Positions 47,623 through 57,700 of a DNA stretch of 64,000 bases are shown here, in pieces. Position 1 is the stretch's first letter, and each line of letters begins with the position of its first letter. Where the stretch lies: NCBI RefSeq assembly GCF_020520425.1, contig NC_079487.1, forward strand, positions 109,526,141 to 109,590,140. The letters run 5' to 3'. The notes beneath the pieces were generated by a model. That model saw nothing but the letters and a program-made list of their open reading frames with translations, was not told the DNA's origin and searched no databases. The stretch comes from Spinacia oleracea. Its lineage: Eukaryota > Streptophyta > Magnoliopsida > Caryophyllales > Amaranthaceae. A program made the translations under genes and the position numbers.

Positions 47623-48613
47623 CCCAAGATATTAAAATCGATTTGCAAAATTAGTTGTATAATTAGGTTGCCTAATTGAGTGATTAAGAATTAATTTAAC
47701 GAGCGTAGAATATAACTTAGTTACTAATCATAGTCACAATTGAATATAAATTGTGCTTGAAATATTGTGATTTTAGGTCAATGTTCAGTTTTTAAAAAAT
47801 AGATTTAGTTTCATTCAAAATATGGTTACAATATCTAACACAATTAGTGATTAATTTATTAGCCAATATCTATAACTTTATACTAAAACATACACCAAGA
47901 ATGAATCATTCTTGATGTAAATTTTCCCTTCAAAAATATTTTTCCTCTAAAAAATATCTACATTTTTTTTTTCCTATCCTTTTACATAAACTTCGTACGT
48001 ATTATGTCCTTGATAATGTACCAAAAACATACTTTATAGTCTATACTTATATAGAGTCCTACTCTCCTAGAACAATTAGTTTTCTTTGCTCCGGAAATAG
48101 GAAACCTAGTACTCCGTATATATATGTTTTTTATTAACGTTAACATCATTCAAGCAGGACAAGGAGTTCATTAGCATGATAATGCAAAGAATTGAATGAT
48201 ATATTTTCGCCAAAAATTAAACTTTAACAAAAAATTTAAGAAAAAACTCTCTTTCATTTTTAATTTGCAAAGACAAGGTCTGTCTTTCGAGCAGTTTCAG
48301 ATTACATGTCCTATTTGTTTCTTTGCCATCATCTTCTTGATTTAGATACATCAACTCAAAATGAGTAATATTCTTAAGCAAAAAACTGAATTTAGGTGAT
48401 ATGGTAGAATAGATGCCAATTAGGATGTAAAATGGAACATTGAAGGAGCCTTTCTCTGCCAGGTTCCCTAAGACCTTTCTCTGCACGCGTTCTCCCTCTC
48501 AACTGATTGATTTCACTCTGTATGCTTCCTACAATTCACAAAACATAACCAATAAATTATCAGTCGATATGCTTTTGACAAATGCAACATAATCCTGCAA
48601 GCTGCGCACTTAC

Positions 48614-49272
48614 CAAAAACAAAAGCATCCTTATTGCCAAATCAATTCTAAAACCAGGATTCTTCTCAATCATCCCATATATTCATAGCGGAAATCCTGT
48701 CTGACAAAGAATCAACACCGAGAACAGAATGAACTGGCCATGACATTGGCACTATCAATTTCCTGTATGCACAAGTAGCAGAACCCATTAGGAAGACAAG
48801 TTCCTAAACTTTTTCCGTCTTGAACTACTAATTACATTAACAAGATTGCTTATATTTCTCAAAAAAGAAAAGACGGCTTATATTTGCATTTTTGAAAAGG
48901 GGGGATATTAGACATACCCTTGGAAAGATTTGTGTTTGCAACGATTCATGAAGTCCATGGTATATTTCCCAAACCAAGCATCAAGTTCCCTTGCAAGTGT
49001 AGGAATCTTGGAAGCTGGTAAGATGTCCCAAACTTTGATAACTTGAGTGTTCTTGAATTCTTCCATTAGGATATCAATGGACCAAGCAAGGTAAAATTTC
49101 CATCAACCGGGTATTGCTCCAACAATTCAGCTACTACGCCGTAAGCAGAAACCTGTTGCTTCCTTAGAGTTGGTACGCCACCCATCAGCTATTTTCTTCA
49201 GAACTTCCTGTACAACTTTCTTCTAGATGTTTATCCTTGCTGTCGATATCTCGAATCATCAGTGAAAATAAC
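48614..49272 (-). pseudogene. UvrD-like helicase family gene, captured C-terminal exons
   Basis: Two exons with good splice borders, 49272-48918 and 48762-48614. The first reads IADGWR early and later VIKVWDILPASKIPTLAREL, then FGKYTMDFMNRCKHKSFQG. The second continues KLIVPMSWPVHSVLGVDSL and IEKNPGFRIDLAIRMLLFL. This wording is that of the plant UvrD-like / TPR-ankyrin-repeat helicase-like family (from memory). Frameshifts occur in both exons (around 49130-49200 and 48680), so it is not functional. The helicase motor domains are absent. It is cargo of the Helitron, in sense with it. Confidence 0.72.
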
Positions 49273-49938
49273 CTGCACAAAGAACAAAATTTACACCAAA
49301 TTTTCCTGTGGAAAGGTAGATCACAGATGAATTTACATACCTTCCATCTTGCATTCTCGAGTTTCAGGGAATCAAAGTTGCATATAATAGTATTAGTATT
49401 AGCATAAGGAAACTTCCGATCATACCATATTAATTTCAGCTAATGTCAAAATAAAGTGTAAACTTAATCACAACCCAGAAATTGAAAACAGTTTCTGAAA
49501 AAGATTCTCTGAAATATATAAAGAACGCATCTTGTGGGATAAACACAAAGATTATCCATTAAAATCTTACAATCTCGTTGTGCAAACTACATGGTCATAC
49601 ACTCTTCAATAAATTACAAACAATATCAAACTTGACTATATGTCTTCCCCTTGGATTTCTTTTGGCGCATAGGCTAATCAAGCAGTAGGAAACTGAAAAA
49701 AAAAATTGTAAGATGTATATTGCGAGTTCAAGATAAAAAAACTGCCATACCCTCCTAGCCAATAAATGATTTCAAAGTCTTTCACATTTGTTCATTATGC
49801 AGCGTGATTCTCTCTTAAAAACTATATCAATTTCAAATAATACTTGCTAGTAACATTCAGTCTCATCTCAAGACAAACCTACTACAAGCAGTGGCAATGA
49901 AACCACTATCCTACAAACAAAATAAGAAAATGCATTAT

Positions 49939-50041
49939 AGATATACTAAGGCCTATACTGCTTGGATCATTTTCAAGCTACTCAAAATTAGATATACTAA
50001 GGCCTATATTGCTTGGATCATTTTCAAGCTACTCAAAATTA
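49939..50041. repeat. Two 51-bp tandem copies
   Basis: The phrase agatatactaaggcctata followed by tgcttggatcattttcaagc occurs twice with period 51 and one difference (ctatactg / ctatattg). Within the Helitron, between two gene fragments. Confidence 0.9.
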
Positions 50042-50473
50042 AAGGTATTCATATATTTAAATCCCATATGTGAATATTTTTGATCAATGGTGAAGAAGAT
50101 TTGTTGGTTGAAGGAAGCTGAGTAGCTCAATCGTAGTACAAAAGCATAATCACTCGGTCAATAAATGTTACAGAGGAGGAAAAAGTAAAGACTTCAGATC
50201 TTTTCATTAAAATGATACATGTGAAAGTAAACTGATGTTTTGTAATGCCGAGAAGCAATGGTGGAAAAACGGAAATGTATTTCTCAATAACTATGATTTT
50301 TGAATAGTGTAAATAACATGACATTTTTTAGATCTCTCTGTAATAATTATTCGAAATATAGACAAAAGAAAGAGATCTTTAAGAAAACAGATTTTGACAG
50401 GTTCAACGTTCAACTAACATCTATACTCTAATAATTATTGTGAAGGACGTGGAGAGAGAAGAAAGAAAATTAC

Positions 50474-50778
50474 ATTAGCCTTGGCCTCCACAGAAGTACC
50501 ATGAGAAAGAAGCAGCTTAACAACTTCATTGCAGTCATTCTTCTCACGGCCATGTGTAATGGAGTCTCCCCAGACTGCAAAAAAGCACTGTAATGTTAGG
50601 GGTCAAAAAAAAAAGTCAACTGTTTGCTGCAACCTTATGCACAATTCACCAAAGTGCAAGCTCATACCATATTCCTTGCTTCCGGCTCAACCTTCTCCAA
50701 TCCCATCCATTTCAGCAAAACTTCAACAATCTCAACATCATTGTAGCCAGCAGCAACACGAAGAGGAGTTTGCACCAT
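50474..50778 (-). pseudogene. Ankyrin/AAA-ATPase (CbxX/CfxQ-type) gene, captured exons
   Basis: Two exons with GT-AG borders. 50778-50668 reads VQTPLRVAAGYNDVEIVEV and ends EPEARNM. 50574-50474 starts SGETPLHMA, then shifts frame near 50548 and continues NDCNEVVKLLLSHGTSVEAK. These are ankyrin repeats 2 and 3 of the plant ankyrin-AAA ATPase family like Arabidopsis At3g24530 (recalled, not searched). The frameshift and the absence of the AAA domain make it a fragment. In sense with the Helitron. Confidence 0.75.
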
Positions 50779-51453
50779 CTGTAATTATAAGAAGTAACAA
50801 GTCACTCAACGGTTGCTGAAATCATAACTTTAAACTTTATGAAACAAATCGCATTCACTTTAGAATCACAGTAAACAAGGTCAATTCCCTAATATAGTCA
50901 AAGCCCATTAGGATGTCATCATTGATTAACAGTTTACTAAATTTAAAAGCAACTATTAGCCTCTATTGATGTAGCGTGATTCTGCGGCACATTTCTTTTG
51001 GAACTGGACAACCTGAAAGTGAAAGCATCATATACTTTGCTCTTGGCTTTGCCTAAGCTTAGTAACTTTACAGTACATCCGAAAAATGCACCTCAAAATT
51101 TCCTCACAAAGATTACATGGACAAGATTAAATATCTTCAACAAAAGACCCTAATTTCATAACCAATTTATCAAATTTTGTTCTCCATTGGGTCAATTTTC
51201 GAATGGCGGCGCATCAAATGATCCATTTTCTTTTCATATCCAACACAAAGTAACGCATATTGCAACTTCAGCTAAAAAATTATTTTAAAAACAACATAAA
51301 TTGAAATGCTGATCCAATTTATTGAACATAAACCATAAACCCATCCCATAAATCACATCAAGAATCCTAATTTAGCACCGACATATTTTACATCATCAAA
51401 GAAAACAACAAGAACAAATATAACAGACATTTTTAACAAAAATCAAAGCAAGC
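50779..51453. other. Helitron interior, no gene seen
   Basis: AT-rich DNA between the ankyrin fragment and the 322-bp array. No exon was recognised. Confidence 0.4.
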
Positions 51454-53027
51454 GAAAAATGGCATTTTCGCTCCCAACTTTGAACTAAATAACCTAAGCC
51501 ACCATATGAAACCTTTTACATGTTTTATAAGCTTAGTTTTAACATTTTAAGACACATTCAAATGTACTTATTCACATTTAATGCTTATTGGGTCGTTATA
51601 GATCCTATTTTGCCTAAAATGGCATTTTCTTGCCCAACTTTGAGCTAAGGAACCAAACTTATCATTTAAAACTGTTTACATGTTTTCTGTGGCACATTCA
51701 AGGTTTCTAAGACTCATTCTAATGTACTTATGCACATTTAAGGCTCATTTGGTCGATATAGGTCATATTTAAGCTAAACTAAGGCATTTTCGCTCCCATT
51801 TTTTAACTAAATGACCTAAGGGCCGATTTTAAACTTATTACATATTTTATAAGCCTAGTTTTAACTTTCTAAGACATATTCAAATGTATTTATTCACATT
51901 TAATGCTTATTGGGTCGTTATAGGTTCTATTTTGCCTAAAATGGCATTTTCTCGCCCAACTTTGAGCTAAGGAACCAAACTTATCATTTTAAACCATTTA
52001 CATGTTTTATGTGTCACATTCAAGGTTTCTAAGACTCATTCTAATGTATTTATACATATTTTAGGCTCATTTGGTCGATATAGGTCATATTTAAACTAAA
52101 CTAAGGCATTTTCGCTCCCAGTTTTTAACTAAATGACCTAGGGGATGATTTTAAACTTATTACATGTTTTATAAGCCTAGTGTTAACTTTCTAAGATATA
52201 TTCAAATGTATTTATTCACATTAAAGGTTTATTTGATCGTTATAGGTTCTATTTTGCCTAAAATGGCATTTTCTCGCCCAACTTTGAGCTAAGGAACCAA
52301 ACTTATCATTTTAAACCGTTTACATGTTTTATGTGTCACATTCAAGGTTTCTAAGACTCATTCTAATGTATTTATGCACATTTTAGGCTCATTTGGTCGA
52401 TATAGGTCATATTTAAACTAAACTAAGGCATTTTCGCTCCCAGTTTTTAACTAAATGACCTAGGGGATGATTTTAAACTTATTACATGTTTTATAAGCCT
52501 AGTGTTAACTTTCTAAGATATATTCAAATGTATTTATTCACATTTAAGGTTTATTTGATCGTTATAGGTTCTATTTTGCCTAAAATGGCATTTTCTCGCC
52601 CAACTTTGAGCTAAGGAACCAAACTTATCATTTTAAACCGTTTACATGTTTTATGTGTCACATTCAAGGTTTCTAAGACTCATTCTAATGTATTTATGCA
52701 CATTTTAGGCTCATTTGGTCGATATAGGTCATATTTAAACTAAACTAAGGCATTTTCGCTCCCATTTTTTAACTAAATGACCTAGGGGATGATTTTAAAC
52801 TTATTACATGTTTTATAAGCCTAGTGTTAACTTTCTAAGACATATTCAAATGTATTTATTCACATTTAAGGTTTATTTGATCGTTATAGGTCATATTTTG
52901 CATAAAATGGCATTTTCTCGCCCAACTTTGAGCTAAGGAACCTAACTTATCATTTTAAACCGTTTACATGTTTTATGTGGCACATTCAAGGTTTCTAAGA
53001 CTCATTCTAATATATTTATGCAAATTG
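51454..53027. repeat. Satellite-like array of 322-bp dimeric units
   Basis: About 4.9 units with a strict period of 322 bp. The A half-unit (aaaatggcattttctcgccc) starts at about 51616, 51938, 52260, 52582 and 52903. The B half-unit (aaggcattttcgctccca) starts at 51454, 51781, 52103, 52425 and 52747. A and B are diverged copies of a ~160-bp monomer, sharing ggcattttc, acatgttttat and tcaaatgtattta-like phrases, so the array has a two-monomer higher-order structure. The middle units are almost identical, while the outer ones are more diverged. It begins just past the last exon of the EDR2-like fragment. Confidence 0.93.
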
Positions 53028-53087
53028 CTTCCTGAATTGTTAAGAGTAATAAACCCCAAAGAATGATTTGAGATAATGGTGTCAAAC

Positions 53088-54648
53088 CTTGAAAAAATCA
53101 TGCTGAGGGCGTGACAGAACTGGTTTGTCCTTGTCAGCATTAAGAAGTCTCTTTTCAGTAGAACTCAACTGAAGATCCTCCGGATTTACCACCCCCGACA
53201 AGATTTTAAGTCATTCTCTGTAAGGAACCACTGATTTAAGCTTCTCAGATTCATTGTCTATCAGTCTGTGTATTAGGAAACGCTTTTCTTTAGGATAAAC
53301 TGCAGTAAGTGTGAGTGTTTTAAGGAAAAAGTAGGTCAAAAAACAACTGAAACAAAGTACCTTGATGCTGTCTATGAAGTCTGATGGAATTTCTTGGTCG
53401 ATTTTGTCAGATAGCTTGAAATACAGCACCAGACTTATGCCTTCACCATCGCTGTCACCCAGGAACATTGAAGGATTTATTATTGATTTTGAGGTAACTA
53501 ATTGCATAGAAGACTTGCTGTATAAGGTAAAATATAAAAGAAGATGGGATTTTTTTGATGTAATGAGTAAATGAAGATGCTTATAAACAGATTGAACTTA
53601 CTTGAAGAAAGTCTCCCCCCGGACCCTAAAAACGGAGGGTGAAATTGCAGACCAAGAGCCTGGTAATGCCTTCTCATCACCATTTGCACAGGGAATGAGC
53701 AATCCTGCTTGGGGACGTAACATGTGTGCACCTGACCACAGGTTTGACAGGTTGAGTATTTTTCCATCTACCACCCGTATGTAATAATCATGCAACAATT
53801 AGTAAAAAGGAAATCATGCCAAATATGAAAGTGTACTTTAAACAAACAAGAATGTTATGGATGATCCTGCTGACCTCCGAAAACACTGATAAAATCATCA
53901 TCAGATTCAGATTCTAGTATGCTCACTGAATCAAACCATGCTTCTTCCTGGCAGACTCCTGCATACAGAAAAATATAATCCTTGATAAGACAATCAAGAA
54001 TTCCTGACTCCAATCATGAAAGTGAAAAAGTACCATTTTCATCGATATGGTTCCAATGCACCTGAGTTAAATGGAAGGATTTATTAGAAACCTCAGATCT
54101 CCTGCAAGTAGTGGTGCCTCCCTTGTCAAAGTCAATTTGAACAAACTCGCTCACCGATATGGGGTAAAAACACCAGGACCTACTCAAAAAAGAAAAGGGA
54201 GTCAAGACAAACATTAACATCCGTAAACATAATTGTAACCAGTTTAGGAGACGTCGAGACTGCAAACTGTAGTAAAAAACAAAAATTATTCCCTTTATCC
54301 CAAAAGTTTATAATCTTAAGGGATGCTTTCTTTCTTCAACTATTATTAACAATTCAGTTCAATAAGGGGCAATTCAGGAAATTTTAGGCTCTTTTGACTC
54401 TCGTTTTAGGTTGGGAAAAGGTTTGGGGTAATCATAAAGAGAAAGACAGCTGAAATTTTGGGACACCCAGAAGGCCAGAATGCAGAAAGCTATGTAGATT
54501 GTTTACCTTTCTGCAATTGCAAGTTCACATGTAGGAGAGATGGCTTTTGCTTGACTGCTGAGAACAGCATGTGGAAGAACACGGATTATCTTTAGCACAA
54601 TGCAGTCTTTACTGTTGTCATGCCACACAGAAGCTGAATAACAGCTTG
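53088..54648 (-). pseudogene. EDR2-like DUF1336 gene, captured and broken
   Basis: Exons on the minus strand join in phase: 54648-54507, 54179-54034, 53958-53875 ([19 protein letters not shown]), 53767-53602 (LRPQAGLLIPC, PGSWSAISPSVFRVRGETFF), about 53470-53361 (MFLGDSDGEGISLVLYFK) and 53265-53088 ([29 protein letters not shown]). The order and wording match the C-terminal domain of plant EDR2-like proteins (DUF1336/EDR2_C). Defects: the stretch normally between FRVRGETFFK and MFLGDSDGEG, about 60 residues, is missing; there is an in-frame TGA at 53213-53211 where the family has Arg; and the final exons are absent, with the 322-bp array in their place. Confidence 0.82.
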
Positions 54649-57224
54649 CTGAAGAAAAAGTAGGAGCTTGATATACAACAGCATTACAGATTTACAAGTG
54701 GCAATTCCCAAGCCTTGACATATCCTACAAGGCCGGATATTGAGGATGAAGCAAATGATAAATTCCCAGCAGAGCCTGCAGAGGCGACGTCAAATAATTT
54801 GCAATAAAGCAAAACATACTTTGGCAAATGATAAGCATGAGTGCATGACACACACTGCCTCAATTAATTAATTACCAGAAACTCCAAAATAAATAAAGTT
54901 AACTCCTTTAACTTCATTCACATGCAGACATTAATTAATCCAGTAGAAAATTTGTAGCGGCAAAAGGAATTGATTAACCCACCGCCAAAATGAACTTCAG
55001 CACTAAATAACAAATTTCAGTAGAACAAAACAGAAACTGGAGAAATAGAACAACAACAGAATTACCACTACAAAACAGCAACAATAGACACCAACATCCA
55101 CAACACAACACATTCAATCAAGACCTAATAATACCCTATTAAAACAAAATCAGGGAACATATAACCAGGCTTCTCTGTTTGTCCTTAGCATTCATCCCCT
55201 CATTAAAGGCTCGCTCATTCAGTCATTTTAACCTCTTGATAACTATCAGATTGATCCAACAAGAAATTTCATCCCCTCGACTCTACAAAAGGGTAAATTT
55301 CTCCCCGCTTAGTGATCAAAATTAGACATCACAAGACTCACAAGAACAAGACACTACAAACACGATTAAAACACAAAGTAATATAATAGCCCAGTTAAGG
55401 ACCATGCAGCGGCTCCTATTCAATCAGAGACCAAAGCAGCGGCTCCTTTTCAATCAGAAGAATTGGTTCTGTATTTTGTAAAGGCTGAGTCATACGGAGT
55501 AGTTTATTTGCTTTATACGGAGTATCATCTTTAGTATTGCAAGATACAAGGATGTGACTGCTAGTACGAAATGTTATACAAGTTCAAAGCAGAGTCTGCT
55601 CAATTAAGATTTAATAGTTACATATGCCATTACTAAGTGACTATCAAGTTACTATGCTTCCCATATAAGAAAGGTAACAAATTACCAAAAGTGCGAAGGT
55701 TCTGTATTTTAACTCCAGAATATTCAAACAGCCTAAGAAACTACTCAAAATAAGGAACCACTTTGAATATTATGGAGTTAGCAACTACTCCAGATAAAAG
55801 TGAAAAGGTTCTGCATTTTAACTAATAATAATGGTTCAAACTAAAGAACAAACATGATAGGTTAAAGATGATCTTTCAGCGACTTCTTCCATTTTATAAC
55901 AGAAAGATATTATCCATGCCATCTTATAAGCTACAATCCCCATGAAGTTGTATATAGAGTAATTTAAATAACTGAATTAAGAGGCCAAAAATTAAAAGCA
56001 TAAATCTGCACCCGCTTTTCTATGATGCTAATAGCAAGCTTGTAAACAACATTAGTTAATGTTCCCATAAGCTGATATCTATCACCTTCAGACCCAAGAT
56101 TAATACAAATCATTAACCTTAAAACTGATAATTAATTGACAATTCATATAAATTATAAATGTCACAAATTCAAATTACAATCTCAACCAAACCTTGACAA
56201 AGAATAATGCAAAATTTTGGTCAAAAACCTGAGAATAAGAAACTGGAATGGCAACTGGACAAGATTTTGGTGTCTTTACCCTACTGCACTGATATTTAGA
56301 TAAGCAACTATTTACTTGTGTCTTTACCCTAAATATTGCAGTAAGCACTAACACGTCGAATGTTGAATAAGCATTACCTAACTTCCTATACACCATGAAT
56401 TGGATTGCCTTCTTACTGGAATGATATGCAACCCCGCCTAACACGCATATCTTGCATACCACACCTAAAATTCCTCTAAAATAACCTAACCTCCTTTATT
56501 GATCCCATATTACAAAGCATATCACTATACAAAGATCAGATTTTCATAGCATATCATTATAAAGTGCAGATCAGAACCCCAGACATATCTTGTGGTTTTT
56601 ACGATTTGTCAAATAAAACCCAAACCATCAAGACCTCAAAAACAAACCCCATATCAGAAAGATGTAAACATAAACAAAGAGACGATAGCAAAACCTATAA
56701 TACCTGAACAAAAGCATGAGCATGGGTAACATCCAATGGCCTTTCCCTTCAAGACAGTATACATTCAAAGAAACAAAATAACAAAAACAAAAAACTGAAT
56801 TAATCATAATTAAAACGATAATCAAAAAAAATTCTTAGATTACCAATTCTAGAATTCGAAATATTGTCACAACAAACTTTACGATCGAAAAAAAAAAATT
56901 GAGTAGTACCTAAAGCAATACATGGAAAAGCCCTTGGTTCTGGAATCGCAAGATTGTTCATCTCCTACGCATCCACATAAATTAACAGCTACAATCAAAA
57001 ATAGAAAAAAGGCAACTGAAAATCAAAAATGAAGAAAATTGAACAAAAGTTGAATCAATTGAAATCAAAATGATCCGATTTAATCATAAAATTAACATAT
57101 TCATGCAACAAAAACGCTAAATCAATTTGCCAATTCAATTAAAAACCCTAATTCAGCAATTACAACCGAAAATAGAACCCTAATGTAACAAAACCAGAGA
57201 AGATAGAATTATACCAGGGAGGAA
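54649..57224. other. Helitron interior with one possible small exon
   Basis: Mostly AT-rich intron-like DNA. 56964-56910 (minus) is a plausible 55-base exon, in phase with the candidate first exon at 57291-57225, encoding DEQSCDSRTKGFSMYCF. No other coding piece was recognised. Confidence 0.35.
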
Positions 57225-57291
57225 GAAGACGAAGTGAGAGTGTTGATTGCAAGCTGGAGGAGGAGAGAAAACTCCGGCAATCGCAATCCAT
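57225..57291 (-). pseudogene. Candidate first exon near the Helitron 5' end
   Basis: An ATG at 57291 opens MDCDCRSFLSSSSLQSTLSL and ends in a good GT donor. It may be the first exon of the captured EDR2-like gene or of another gene. The phase to the next recognised exon (54648) does not fit directly, so an exon is missing or the pieces are unrelated. Confidence 0.4.
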
Positions 57292-57700
57292 AGCACATTC
57301 TTTTCTTCAATTTCTGATCTTCACATCCGTAGAAGACAGAATAATCTGGAAAGTACGTGGAGATAAAAAAAAATGGAAGAAAATGAAGAGGAGAGATCGA
57401 AGAAAATTAAGAGGAGAGAGCACCGGCATATTCACAGAGGAAAGAGAAAGGGTGAAGAAAGAGGGAGCAACTCATCAGGAGTTCTGGGAAACCCGCACAA
57501 GAACAAAGAGGAAGGGAAGTAGTGGAGGTGAAGACTGAAGAGGGAGAGATGGCACAAGATCAACGGTGGATGAAGAAGCGACGTGGCATAAGCTGGACAG
57601 AAGGGCAATGAGTAATAAAGACATATGAGTGGGGGCAAAAATGGCAGAACACTATTGCTGCAATAGTAACTCCAAGTTTACATGTTTTAAAGTGTTAGGA

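Larger units (their letters stand above)
47588..57700 (-). mobile_element. Non-autonomous Helitron carrying gene fragments (10,113 bp)
   Basis: The 3' end, read on the minus strand, is a perfect 10-bp-stem hairpin (ggaccgcgcg, loop cgctag, cgcgcggtcc; 47622-47597), then aacaa, then CTAG ending at 47588, with host T next. The 5' end starts TC (TCCTAACACTTTAAAACATG) at 57700 after host A. Insertion between A and T with no duplication is as known for Helitrons. Joining the flanks restores the LINE frame exactly, so both ends are fixed independently of the terminal motifs. No Rep or helicase domain was seen. Cargo: an EDR2-like gene fragment, an ankyrin/AAA-ATPase fragment, a UvrD-like helicase fragment and a satellite-like array, with all gene pieces in sense with the element. 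Confidence 0.93.

Noticed and set aside
51454-53027. Regularly spaced repeats as a possible CRISPR array
   Set aside because: The period is 322 bp and spacers are themselves repeated, in a plant genome; this is a tandem satellite-like array.
53088-57291. Functional EDR2-like gene
   Set aside because: In-frame stop, missing core exon and missing 3' exons, and it is wholly inside a Helitron.
57432-57638. 68-codon minus-strand frame rich in Pro, Leu, Ser
   Set aside because: Low-complexity purine/pyrimidine tract near the Helitron 5' end, without splice or start context.
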